Assembly (NCBI RefSeq): GCF_029227915.1
Contig: NC_079888.1
Coordinates: 11,701,001-11,765,000, forward strand
DNA length: 64,000 nt
Origin: Hydractinia symbiolongicarpus
Lineage: Eukaryota; Cnidaria; Hydrozoa; Anthoathecata; Hydractiniidae
Reading direction: 5' to 3'
Part shown: in pieces, positions 30,680-41,822 of the stretch
Layout of the letters: each line of letters opens with the position of its first letter
How positions within the stretch are numbered: the first letter of the stretch is position 1
The notes under the pieces: model-generated
What the model saw: the letters and a program-made list of their open reading frames with translations, nothing else
Database searches by the model: none
Told to the model about the DNA's origin: nothing
Translations under genes and position numbers: made by a program

Positions 30680-31310
30680 AACAGTCAGGGTACGAGTTTG
30701 CTGAGTTATAAAAGCAATGTGCAAAAACATAGCGGGCTATCCGAATTTATTGGTGAGTTGAAAATGTTATCGGTCTGGGTACGAGTGTGTCGAGTTGTAA
30801 GATTAATATGCGAAAAGATGTCAGGCTATCCGAATTTATTACTTAAAATTGAATTATGTCGGTTGGGGTACGAGTTTACTGAGATATATAAGCAATGTGC
30901 GAAAAAATGTCAGGCTATCCGAATTTATTACTAGGATTAAAATATCGTCGGTCTGGGTACGAGTTTGTCGAGTTATAAGAGTAATATGCGAAAAGATGTC
31001 AGGCTATCCGAATTTATTACTTAAAATTGAATTATGTCGGTTGGGGTACGAGTTTACTGAGATATATAAGCAATGTGCGAAAAAATGTCAGGCTATCCGA
31101 ATTTATTACTAGGATTAAAATGTCGTCGGTCTGGGTACGAGTTTGTCAAGTTATAAGAGTAATGCACCAAAGGAGTTATTTAAAATAGAATTCATAATGT
31201 CTGGGCACGACTCTTCTGCAGAGATATAGAATCAATGCGTGAAAAGATGTTACGCTATCCACCTTTATTACTAAGATTAACATGTTATCGGTCTGGCTAC
31301 GAGTTTGTGA
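30680..31310 (+). repeat. 89-bp satellite, diverged block
   Basis: About seven units of roughly 88-89 bp, each with GTCAGGCTATCCGAATTTAT, then GTCGGTCTGGGTACGAG and a GTGCGAAAA segment. Units are more diverged than in the main block at 35250-37060. The ORFs across it are by-products of the repeat. Confidence 0.85.
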
Positions 31311-31367
31311 AAAAATCAAGCAGGGCATCTGTATTTTTTCTAACATTCAGACGGTGATACGAGCATC

Positions 31368-31406
31368 ACTCTGGTACAGACCAGTTGAACAGGTCTGTAC
31401 CAGAGT
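31368..31406. repeat. 15-bp hairpin with 9-base loop
   Basis: ACTCTGGTACAGACC at 31368-31382 pairs with GGTCTGTACCAGAGT at 31392-31406. The segment CTGTACCAG resembles part of the repeat at 10365 and 15711. Confidence 0.8.
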
Positions 31407-32284
31407 CGGGACCGTTTCACAACCCAAAACCCAGGGTTGTAAAAATTATAAGATTTCTCTGCCTAACCTAAATTTTTCTTAAAAGGACGCCGTGTTCGGT
31501 AAGCATAAACCACGTGACGTCAAGAAAAAACTACGACTTCTAGCGAGTGAAAAATAATGATGGCGAAACCAAAACAGTCTAAGAAACAGTAGATTTTTGA
31601 TTTCTTTAATGCTTTTTAGTTTTGTGAATTTCAGTAGCTATATTTGAAGATTTTTGTGTAAAACTTTAGTTTGTTAGACAGTTTGTACGTCTTTAAAATT
31701 TCGGAAAATTGGCACTTTTATTTATGTTTTTACAACGCAATGTAATGCAATTTTTTGGCGTGGCAAGGACGTGTAAACAGAGAATTTTGGGTTGCCTGAC
31801 AAAAATGAAACTATGTTACTCGGTGACGCACACCAGATGTAGCATTACGGAATTTCTTTTAATATGAAATAACTTCTTTGCACTTAACTGAAATGGTCAA
31901 CATGTATATAAAATACGGACAAAAAATTCCATCAGTTAAAGCGTGGTGATCATATCGTAATGATTGAGATTCCGGGACTCTAATTCGTAAAAATCAAAAA
32001 TGAATAATTTGAGTACAAACAGAATATATACAACTAATGTAACAAAATTATTTGTTTAGTGCCAGTGCATAATTTCTAAAAAACTTTCAGATCAGTTAAG
32101 CTTGTCAGCATATTTTTAGGTTAAATGGTGATCCCGACATGTTACGAATATGTTTAATGCCTTTTATTACAGACTACAATTCAATTCATGGTGACTATTA
32201 CTTTTCAGATCAAAGGCTGTAAGTCTATGCTCCCTATCTTAATAAGGGTCTGTCTGTCCACACGAAAACATTGTGTTGAGGACT
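31407..32284. other. no gene seen
   Basis: AT-rich sequence; short ORFs only and no motif recognised. Confidence 0.35.
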
Positions 32285-32480
32285 GACTAGTCTAGCCGTA
32301 ATTTGTCTGTCTCTGCTCAAACGCTCCGCTGAGTTAGAAAATCGTGCTACGGAAACACGAATATCAAATGCGATAAATTTTATCCAATGTGTCGGGATTG
32401 GTAAATTTAAAGGACGGACGGACATGTGGATTTTTCCACGGGCTAACGACTAGTCTCTTTAATAATAGTCGTATTTTGTT
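32285..32480 (-). mobile_element. short interspersed repeat, GTCGTTAGCCCGTGG family
   Basis: On the minus strand the unit runs from ACTAGTCGTTAGCCCGTGG through GACAGACAAATTACGGC. The end of a second unit (ACGACTATTATTAAAGAGAC) abuts it at about 32457-32480, so this is the same head-to-tail arrangement as at 49.4-50.2 kb. Confidence 0.6.
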
Positions 32481-34567
32481 CGAAAAAGATGCGCCGCAGC
32501 TTTATTTCGGAAAATTTCCGCAGAACGCGATTTTTGCGGATTTTGTTTACAGAATTAAGGTAGAATCAAAAGAAAAAGAAAAAAACGAAAACATGTAACG
32601 AAGGCCATTTTGGTTTGAAAGTGGTGGTGTCAGGTTTGTCGATCTCCTTTTGTACTTTTTTTCTTCTTAATACCACGTGTTAAAATAAATACGGTCGACC
32701 CAAACTCTCAGGGAACTGATAAAAAAGTTTAGGACGTCGAAAGTTTGAGATAAAGGATAGTCGAGTTATCGAGCGTCGAAGACCTTCTGAAGTTCGAGAT
32801 AAAATACTCGTTTAGCCGAAAACGAGGAACAGAAAAAAGAAATATATATATATATATATATTGATAGTAGTATGTGATTGTTACTAAACTTACTTCTTTC
32901 CAAAAAAGCTTAAAGTATTACTCTGCTTTCTCTAGGCTATATCCAGTTCGTAATAAAATGATTATTATTATTATTATTTTTATTTCTGAATTTATATACA
33001 GGATGAGTATATCAGTAAAAAATACTGTTATAAATATACGTCCTGTGAGCTGAAAGGACCGGAAAAATAGTTCCACAAAACGAAAATTTGAGATAACGGA
33101 GTTCCAGATGTATAACATAATTTTGCCTACAAGAGATTGCGATGACTAAAAGGACCGGAAAAAAAGTATTAATATCGATCGGGATTGTATATCATCTCGT
33201 TCTCTAGCCATGTACAGGGTCTGCTAAATTACGTGCCTTACGTGCCCTCGTGGTTACGTGCTTTATGTGTCTACGCGCCTTATTTTCGCAACGTACTTTA
33301 TGTACTTACGTGCCCTAGTGCTTCTGCGGTAATTGGGATTTCATTAATAAACCTTCACGATTCGAAATAATTGGGAAATTAAGGGAAATAATTTTTGCGA
33401 AAGATGAATCCTTTTAAAATTAAGGCGTTGAAATTTTGCTGTTCAAGGCTTTTAAAAAGATTGTGAAGGTCCCATTGAAGTATCAACAACAACAAAAAAC
33501 ACGTGATTTTCCATTGACTCAGAGTAGACTAACAACGCCTACTACTGGATTCTTTAGCAACAACGAGGAGTATCCAACAAAAAGAATTATCACACAAAAA
33601 TTAAGGCATGTAGGCATGTGAAAAGCTGAGGCACGTAGCCACGTTAAGTAACTACAACTTTTATAACAGTCATGAAAATATATTCCACAAAGAAAAATTG
33701 CTGAGTGATTTTTTAGCTAGACGGAGCAACGACGGGCTGTTAGGATATAATTTTTTGGAAAATGGTATATATTTTGCATATAGCATGTTCGAGACAGTAT
33801 ACCTGTACCAAGCGCTCATCCCATTGTTAACGACAGGCTATTTCCTGTGTTTCTATTTAACCGAAGTTGCGATAAATTTTATGCGCGGCATTTTTTACCT
33901 CTTTTTTTACCTAACTGCTCAGCTTTGAGTATATTCTGAAAAATATAAAAGGTTGGTCAACTGTTTTTTCCATGACGGTGTACCAACGGGTTGTAAACTG
34001 TGTTTTTATTTCAGCTAAAATTGTGGGAGAATAAAACACCATAATTTTGTGTGTGCTTTACTTCATTCCTATACTGAAGCGCTCAACTCTGCGGGTCTTA
34101 TTAAGTACTTTACTGGGCGTTCCACGAAGTGTCACACAGCTACTTGTGGCTGATCCCGGCGTTTAAAGCTCCCCTGCTTCTTTATAATAGCTGTATACGT
34201 CTGTTTGTCACGCAAAATGATAACCGCAGTAGCGAAACATATAATAGTTAAATAACATATAATGTAGCTATACAAAATATTGAGACCTAGATATAAACAA
34301 CTATAATATTTTCTCAATATTTGTAGATGAAACAAATTCAATCATCGAAATCAAAAGTCTCTAGTTTGCAAAATTCGCGGCCATAGCATTATCATATTTT
34401 ATTTTCTATTTTAACCGCGGTGATCAATTACGGCAACTCGCCGCGTTAACGCAAAATTAGTAAAATCATACTGCTAATCACAACACAAAATGTCAACCTC
34501 CTCCCCAGGGCTCTTCTTCACTTTTTGATAATGGAAACACAAATCTGTTAGAAATAATAAAACATTG
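32481..34567. other. gene-poor stretch with possible transposon ends
   Basis: No supported gene. Around 32720-32810 the motifs GTTTGAGATAAAGG and AGTTCGAGATAAA, and around 33080 AATTTGAGATAACGG, recall the subterminal motifs of the Tigger-like element, so a diverged short relative may lie at about 32697-33113. A short TA run is near 32842-32861. ACGTGCCTTACGTGCC-like motifs recur at 33229-33330. At 34175-34240 a fragment with GTCTGTTTGTCACGCAAAATG resembles part of the repeat at 23393-23538. Confidence 0.3.
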
Positions 34568-34660
34568 TAGGTCTGTGTACCGAGTTTGTTGAGTTATGAG
34601 AGAAATATTAAAAAATATGTCAGGCTATCCGATTTTAGTATTAAGATTAAAAGGGAATTT
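34568..34660 (+). repeat. single diverged 89-bp satellite unit
   Basis: Contains GGTCTGTGTACCGAGTTTGT and GTCAGGCTATCCGATTTTAG in the same order as the main array, standing alone between blocks. Confidence 0.7.
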
Positions 34661-35249
34661 AGTGTAAATACCAGACTATCCTGAATTAAGTAAGTAAGTA
34701 AATATTCATTTATTTATTTGTCCTAATAGACTGGAGACCATTTCGATAGGATAATATCTAATAGGTAAAAATGACCACCAAACCAAGTTACAAATTTATA
34801 ATTACAAACTTTATATACTCATAAATAACGATCGATATATACAATAAAAGGATTAAATGTTAAAACTACTATATGATGAAAAACAATAAAACTTGACCAG
34901 ATACTTTAGATGACCCAACGACAGCGTAGTGAAAAATTGTAATTGATATTGGGGGATGTTTATAAAAGGCAAACAGTGATCACGATATTGGCGTAAAATT
35001 AAATATTATTGATATTTTGAAAGTACATTACCATCATCAACGTTTTAGAAGTAAAGTGAAAGCACAGTATTTTTGAGTAAGAAGTATTTTGTGTCTTTGT
35101 GTGTCTACGTGTGCATTTATTTGTAAGATGCATAGCCTGAGAGCACAGAAAGTCTGTGAGGCTTTTAACCTGTACCGGGGGAATTATAAATTATACTTTA
35201 TAGTGGGACATTAAAGCCATTGCCCGAATTTTAATCTTAGTGAATCTGA
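34661..35249. other. no gene; possible LINE 3' end
   Basis: Nothing coding. From 34686 an AAGTAAGTAAGTAAATATTCATTTATTTATT edge, seen in pieces shorter than the whole, resembles the simple-repeat 3' border of a CR1/L2-type LINE on the minus strand, as at 51.84 kb. Support is weak. Confidence 0.25.
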
Positions 35250-37060
35250 TGTGGAGATATAAGATTAATGTGGCAAAAGATGTCAAGCTATTCGATTTTA
35301 TTATTAAGATTAAAAGTTTATCAGTCTGGGTACGAATTTGTCGAGTCAAAAGAACAATGTGCGTGTAGATGCCAGGCTATCCGATTTTATTATTAAGATT
35401 AAAAGTTTATCAGTCTGGGTACGAGTTTGTCGAGTCAAAAGAACAATGTGCGTGAAGATGTCAGACTATCCGATTTTATTATTAAAATTAAAAGTTTATC
35501 AGTCTGGGTACGAGTTTGTCGAGTCAAAAGAGCAATGTGCGGGAAGATGTCAGACTATCCGATTTTATTATTAAGATTAAAAGTTTATCAGTCTGGGTAC
35601 GAGTTTGTCGAGTCAAAAGAGCAATGTGCGTGAAGATGTCAGACTATCCGATTTTATTATTAAGATTAAAAGTTTATCAGTCTGGGTACGAGTTTGTGGA
35701 GTCAAAAGAGCAATTTGCGTGAAGATGCCAGGCTATCCGATTTTATTATTAAGATTAAAAGTTTATCAGTCTGGGTACGAGTTTGTCGAGTCAAAAGAGC
35801 AATGTGCGTGAAGATGTCAGACTATCCGATTTTATTATTAAGATTAAAAGTTCATCAGTCTGGGTACGAGTTTGTCGAGTCAAAAGAGCAATGTGCGTGA
35901 AGATGTCAGACTATCCGATTTTATTATTAAGATTAAAACTTTATCAGTCTGGGTACGTGTTTGTCGAGTCAAAAGAGCAATTTGCGTGAAGATGCCAGGC
36001 TATCCGATTTTATTATTAAGATTAATAGTTTATCAGTCTGGGTACGAATTTGTCGAGTCAAAAGAGCAATTTGCGTGAAGATGCCAGGCTATCCGATTTT
36101 ATTAATAAGATTAAAGTTTATCAGTCTGGGTACGAGTTTGTCGAGTCAAAAGAGCAATGTGCGTGAAGATGTCAGACTATCCGATTTTATTATTAAGATT
36201 AAAAGTTTATCAGTCTGGGTACGAGTTTGTCGAGTCAAATGAGCAATGTGCGTGAAGATGTCAGACTATCCGATTTTATTATTAAGATTAAAAGTTTATC
36301 AGTTTGGGTACGAGTTTGTCGAGTCAAAAGAGCAATTTGCGTGAAGATGCCAAGGCTATCCGATTTTATTATTAAGATTAAAATTTTATCAGTCTGGGTA
36401 CGAATTTGTCGAGTCAAAAGAGCAATTTGCGTGAAGATGCCAAGCTATCCGATTTTATTAATAAGATTAAAGTTTATCAGTCTGGGTACGAGTTTGTCGA
36501 GTCAAAAGAGCAATTTGCGTGAAGATGCCAGGCTATCCGATTTTATTATTAAGATTAAAAGTTTATCAGTCTGGGTACGAGTTTGTGGAGTCAAAAGAGC
36601 AATTTGCGTGAAGATGCCAGGCTATCCGATTTTATTATTAAGATTAAAAGTTTATCAGTCTGGGTACGAATTTGTCGAGTCAAAAGAGCAATTTGCGTGA
36701 AGATGCCAAGCTATCCGATTTTATTAATAAGATTAAAGTTTATCAGTTTGGGTACGAGTTTGTCGAGTCAAAAGAGCAATTTGCGTGAAGATGCCAAGGC
36801 TATCCGATTTTATTATTAAGATTAAAAGTTTATCAGTCTGTGTACGAATTTGTCGAGTCAAAAGAGCAATTTGCGTGAAGATGCCAAGCTATCCGATTTT
36901 ATTAATAAGATTAAAGTTTATCAGTCTGGGTACGAGTTTGTCGAGTCAAATGAGGAATGTGCGTGAAGATGTCAGACTATCCGATTTTATTATTAAGATT
37001 AAAAGTTTATCAGTTTGGGTACGAGTTTATCGAGTCAAAAGAGCAATTTGCAATTATGCA
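35250..37060 (+). repeat. 89-bp satellite, main block
   Basis: About 20 head-to-tail units with an 89-bp period. Each unit has the order GTCAGACTATCCGATTTTAT, TATTAAGATTAAAAG, TTTATCAGTCTGGGTACGAG and GTCGAGTCAAAAGAGCAA. Two unit types alternate irregularly: GTCAGACTATCC and GCCAGGCTATCC or GCCAAGCTATCC, the latter often with a TTAATAAGATTAAAG variant of 88 bp, so homogenisation acts in patches. Because 89 is not a multiple of three, each unit opens a new frame and yields overlapping spurious ORFs of about 68 codons. Confidence 0.95.
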
Positions 37061-37412
37061 AATAATTACCAACCCAAAGTCACTGCGTTCTCACCCGTGT
37101 GTAGGAATTTACTCCCGCAATATATGTTGCTCCAAGAGTTACTATTATATACTTTTACTGCACATTACATTGATACACAAGGTATTTTAATATGATCTTT
37201 GGTTGTTTACCTCAAAACCTCCTAAGTGGAAAAAGGTAATAAAATTATATACATCTAAGTAACCATTGTGTCATCATCCAGTTTTTAAAGTCTGTAAAAT
37301 TACACAGAGGTAACCTTGAAAATAAAAGGAATATAAAATACCGAAGGTATGTTGAAAATGTTCTAGGCTTTATATGGAAAAGTAAAAAACATAATAATTC
37401 ATGTTCATGCAG
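37061..37412. other. no gene seen
   Basis: Between the satellite and the first recognised SET exon. An upstream exon of the SET gene may lie here or beyond the satellite but was not identified. Confidence 0.3.
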
Positions 37413-39071
37413 GATAATCGATTTTTGGTACGCGATTGGGAGGAAGCCCTTGAAGATGGCCACGGATTTACTTTGCATCAAATCGACACAGTAATCGGTG
37501 AGTATTTAATATTTGATTTTTTCTTTAACATTATTCAGGTCAGACAGGAGATGGGAAGAGGGAAAGGAGGGGGAAATGACCTTCGGACATACTTTAACTT
37601 AGTAACAATTAGTAGCCGACCCAAAAAAGTTTAAAAACTTTCCAGTCGGTGGTATGCCACGCCCATTCTTTAAAAGACCCGTGTATCTGTTTCGAATGTT
37701 TTGATATAACAATGATTTTCGTCGTTGGAGTTCTATAATTAAGCCTTATTTTTTTATCTCTTATTCACGCCAAGGACGTTAAGGATTTTGTGGATTTTTT
37801 TTAATTTTCAGCCAAGCAAACAATGCACCAAATAAACGCTATATCTTATTAAAAAGGCGCATAAATTTTTAATTTTTTTAACAAAATCGCGCTCTAATAA
37901 AAGGCTCAATTATGGCGCTAAATATAAATATCAAAAGTATCAATATAGTTACTAATACGGTGTCACGGTACTAGTAACTATATGCGACCGCCTTTGTTTA
38001 AATAGAATGAGTTAATATGTCAATCAATAGCAACCGACACGCGTGAACTTGCCCAACTGTGTTACTTTCGCCGATAACAACTAATCATCATCGACGAGAA
38101 ATCGTCCCTAGGTAGCAACTGATGGAAATATTTATCTCAAACATTCATGCTGAGTGAGTGAAAATGACTTCTCTAATCCAAAGAGTACCGTTGTTTTGAC
38201 CGCGAAAACAATAGATAAAATGGCACGAAAATTTCACACCATACGAAAAAATCGGAATGATATCGAGGAAAATATTGCGCCCTAACCGACTGGTGACGGA
38301 TCAACCTCAGGCAGTCGATTAAGTTTATTATTTTTAGCAAATATCTACAAAATTGAGGAATTATGATACGCAAGATTATATCTATTGATCTGGTATAGAA
38401 GCTGTTTACTAATTTTTTAATTCTTTTTATCAGGCTATGGTGTCTTTGCAACAAAGTGGTTCAAAAACGGAGATGCTTTGCTCAGCTACAAAGGAAGTTT
38501 AGTTAGTGCGACGGAAGCAGATGATCTCGCAAAAGAGTACGGAGAAAATATTTCATCCAGATACCTTTTTTATTTCTCTGACAAAAATAATAAACTTTGC
38601 GTCAATGCGACAAATTCTAACTGCATGGCAAGATACGTCAACGACTCACCGCAATGTTTTTCGAACTGTCGAATGGTAATAAAGCATGATGGTGAAATGC
38701 CACAGATATGCTTAGTCGCAAGTAAAGATGTCGACGTAAACGAAGAGCTTCGATACGATTACGGTGATAAAGGAAAGTATTTACCATGGCGGAAAAGTTC
38801 TAATTATTTAAAGCCTTTGAAGCTCAGTTTAGAAGTTCAAGAAAAATTAAAAAAAACAAAAAGCGGCTACTGCGTCCAATTTTCATCTACGCATTTTCTC
38901 CCTCCACCTTCAAGACCTAGCTTGTTCAATTTTGTTAAGTTAATTTGCTTAATATCATTTTTCCATTCTCTCACACGCTTTGGTTCCATATTGAAACGGG
39001 ATGCAGCAGCTGTTATTTATAGAAAATTTCCTTATTTTACCGATGTATCAAATATGAGAGATTGTATTTAG
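37413..39071 (+). CDS. SET-domain lysine methyltransferase, KMT5A-like
   Basis: Two exons seen: 37413-37497 (acceptor CATGCAG before it, or an ATG at 37401/37407) and 38434-39071, joined by a 936-bp intron with GTGAGT and TTTATCAG ends. The join gives DTVIGYGVFATKWF, the N-terminal SET motif G-x-G. Then come LLSYKGSLVS, CMARYVNDSP with SNCRMV (the usual N-H-S is N-D-S here), CLVASKDVDVNEELRYDYGD and PWRK. These are the substrate and S-adenosylmethionine binding motifs in order. The nearest match I recall is the KMT5A (SETD8) type, whose substrate is histone H4 Lys20, but the target here is unknown. The last about 65 codons overlap an antisense transposase fragment and are doubtful as protein. 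AATAAA occurs at about 39107. A zinc-finger/recombinase relic follows on the same strand 0.6 kb downstream. The 5' end is not identified. Confidence 0.65.
38867..39016 (-). pseudogene. pogo-like transposase DNA-binding fragment, antisense to the SET tail
   Basis: The minus strand reads ITAAASRFNMEPKRVREWKN, then LNKLGLEGGGRK, over 49 codons before a stop. A-A-x-x-F-x-x-x-x-K-R-V-R-E-W and L-x-G-G-G-R-K are marks of the helix-turn-helix at the N-terminus of one group of pogo-like transposases. No other part of the transposase is seen. The SET-gene frame reads through this piece on the opposite strand, so either the insertion replaced the original SET C-terminus or the SET frame ends earlier in the real transcript. 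Confidence 0.65.
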
Positions 39072-39116
39072 TTGTATTTATGAAATTTTTATATTAGAAT
39101 AGAACCAATAAAATTT

Positions 39117-39692
39117 CATTTCAAATAAAATACCAAAACGATAACAGTTATTGATTTTTTCATATACTTTTACTATCGTCTCGAGTAAACGCCCCCTTAT
39201 GAGGGAGGGGCTTATGTTAGAGGGGGTGTCTAGTAGAGGGGGCGTTTATTTGAAAAATGACTGAAAAGGAGAGCGTCTATTCGAGGGAAGAGGACAATAT
39301 ATTCGAAGCATTACGGTAACCAAAAATTCACTTGTAAGTCAATCCAATCGAATCATAATGGTCAGGAGCGAAAAAAATGTGTACTCAGAAAATTATGACG
39401 CTTATTGAAGATTGCGCCTTTCCTATAGTCGCTTATTAAAGACGTTGGTATGGGTGCTTGACAAGTCTTAAAATAATAATGTCATCAATATCTAGGTCGA
39501 CTTTGCAGTTACTGATTCAAAGAAAGGAAAATTGCAGGCTAGAAACTCTAACGAAGATACCACTAAGAAGAATTCTCAAATCGTTTTTTGTAATACCAAG
39601 GTTTATGACGATTCAAGTAAATCTTATACTCATAACAATATTGAGCTGCTGCTTGGGTCAAAAGAAGAAAAAAGAGAGAACAGAATAAAACA
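39117..39692. other. no gene; palindromic repeat-like segment
   Basis: At about 39180-39260 sequence such as AAACGCCCCCTTATGAGGGA and TAGAGGGGGCGTTTATT forms a loose inverted repeat of GCCCCC/GGGGGC blocks. This resembles a MITE end, but borders and target duplication were not found. Confidence 0.35.
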
Positions 39693-41822
39693 GGTAGTGA
39701 AGAAGGACCAATCGAAAGTTTAAATGCCCTGTGTGTGATGTTGAACAGACTTACATCACAAGACATTTAAGGCAAAAGCATAAGTGGAGCTGGGAAAGTG
39801 CTGCACCAGCCTCTAGTCAGTTTTTTAGTAGCACACCAATAACAGGCAACGAAAAATTAAGTAAAATTGATAAAAAAACTCCGAACTATCATCGCAAGAG
39901 AATGTGTTTTGTTAAAAATTGCATGATGGTGAGGACAAACCTACCTGATCACGTCATGAAACAACACAATATCCCAAAAGGTCCTTTATATTATCATTTG
40001 CTGAAACAGGCACCCAAGGTAGACGCCCCTTTTATACAAGGCAAAGTATTTTTAAATAGAACATTGGAAAGCACTGTATCAACTTCAACTGCACCTATTA
40101 AACAGTTACAACAAAAGGCGAACGAAAATGACGTAGAGGAATGTTTCGTGCAATCTGTTCAGATTCCAGTGAATAATGATCGTTGTTGAAAACACTGCAT
40201 GCAACACCACAAACGAATCTAGTTCTTTTGGTAAGGAAAGTGAAAGTGAGGAAAGTGAATTTGAGCCTGTTGATGAAAAGAACGAATCTGTAATATATAA
40301 CCTTGCTAGTAACGTGAAAACTTTGGTTACAGACTTCATATGTTATAGGATCGGCCCTGATAGACAGAGAAAACGTAGGGCAGTTTACCTGACGATTGCG
40401 ATTGAAATACGACGTATATTTCGTGTTATGGAAGTAAAGGATGACCTAAGCGTCGTTTTTAGAAATGGAGGTAATGATTTTCGGGATAAATACATTACAA
40501 AGCACTGTCAAGAAACGGAAAAAAACAACCAGTATCAAAAAGTATTTATATAGTCTAATAGACTTTTGCAAATTTTTATCGCTGAGGAAAAAGAAGTAAT
40601 GAACAGCAGTCATCAAGACATTACAACGTTTATTTCAAAATTGCGGTAGTGGAGAAAAATTTTTAAAGTGCAAGAGAAATTGGTAAAATTTGAGCAGATG
40701 ACAGACGACCGAGAAATGCTCATTGATCAGGAGCAAGTAGGAAGATACCTTAACAGTAACAAGGGAGCAAAAAAGGGTGAAGCCATACTAAAACTTTTAA
40801 AGGAAGACATAGGATATAATCTAACTCAGACGGAGTATTGCGCCGAAGAGATTATTTATATGCTGTGATTGATCTGGTGTGACGGCCAACCTCACAATGA
40901 ATGAATATTATAGGGCAGCGAAGCTTGATGGAAAATGTGTAATAAATGTTTGGGACCATAAAACACTTGACACCTATGGCCCAGCTAAAATTATCCTTAA
41001 TGAAGAAGAATTTGATTTCTTGACAACATACGTGAAATTTGCCAGACCACAAACTTCACCAAAATGCGAGTATGTATTTTTGAGTTGGTCAGGAAAGAAA
41101 GTGTCACCTGAGGACATTAGTAAACGTCTTCATCCTCAGTGGGACAGAGTTGGTAATTTTAATGATAAATGTCCTCCAAAAAATCTTTCAGCAAATATAA
41201 TTCGGAAGTCTGTTAGCACAGCATTAAGAGAATCGGAAAGCTGTAATTTAAAAGATGCCGCCACGTTGATGACACACAGCATGAGGACAGCAGAGGAACA
41301 CTATTTCCTAAGAAATATGGAGAAGTCTTCCTTGGTTGGGTCAACAGCAGTTAAAGAACTTTTCCAAGCTGACAAGTCAAACGAAGCAGCTAGACAAGAA
41401 AGCAAAAGAAAAGTGTGGTCAGAACAAGAGATTAAAGAGCTGAAAGAGGTGTTTCCTGTCAATAATGATGTGAGTTCGTCGGAGGTAAAACAAAAATGCG
41501 CAGCTGTACCAACTCTAACTGCGTCACCTAGACAGGTTTATGACAAGTTGCGTACCGAAAAACACCACCGTGTGCCATGAAGCGAAAATCACTGTTTCCG
41601 AAACATGATTTAAAATTAATTTTAATGCATGGAAAAGAACTAATTAAAGGTGGAAGCTTAGATGAAAACAGAGTGAGGACTCATCTAGAATCATGTGGGT
41701 TGTTCGAGAAGTACACCTTCGTTCAGTTGCGCACTCGAATAAATTACGAGAGAAAAATCTACAAAGAAAAAAAGGGTGAATTTCATAATACATATAGCTT
41801 TATAGTTTATTTATGCTTATAG
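39693..41822 (+). pseudogene. zinc finger plus tyrosine-recombinase-like (Crypton-like) protein, broken
   Basis: Read across at least four frames. First is a C2H2 finger, CPVCDVEQTYITRHLRQKH (about 39725-39785), then CFVKNCMMVRTNLPDHVMKQH, a second Cys/His unit. A long helical region follows (RRAVYLTIAIEIRRIF, QEKLVKFEQ, LKLLKEDIGY). The recombinase-like part starts about 40873 with SGVTANLTMNEY and WDHKTLDTYGPAKI, and includes NIIRKSVSTALRE and MTHSMRTAEEHYFLRN, which resembles the H-x-x-R and final Tyr of tyrosine recombinases. The end, RKVWSEQEIKELKEVF and LRTRINYERKIY, is Myb/SANT-like. In place of the expected Arg before SGV there is TGA (40870-40872), one CpG transition from CGA. Frameshifts lie near 39725, 40180, 40650 and 41575. 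The architecture suggests a Crypton-type mobile element or a gene derived from one. No functional copy here. Confidence 0.6.

Noticed and set aside
30680-37060. CRISPR-like array
   Set aside because: Units are full 89-bp tandem repeats without unique spacers, in eukaryotic DNA.
35338-37195. Series of overlapping ORFs of about 68 codons
   Set aside because: They repeat every 89 bp in step with the satellite and shift frame each time; no gene.
40852-41052. Minus-strand ORF over the recombinase relic
   Set aside because: Shadow of the plus-strand frame, which carries the recognised motifs.
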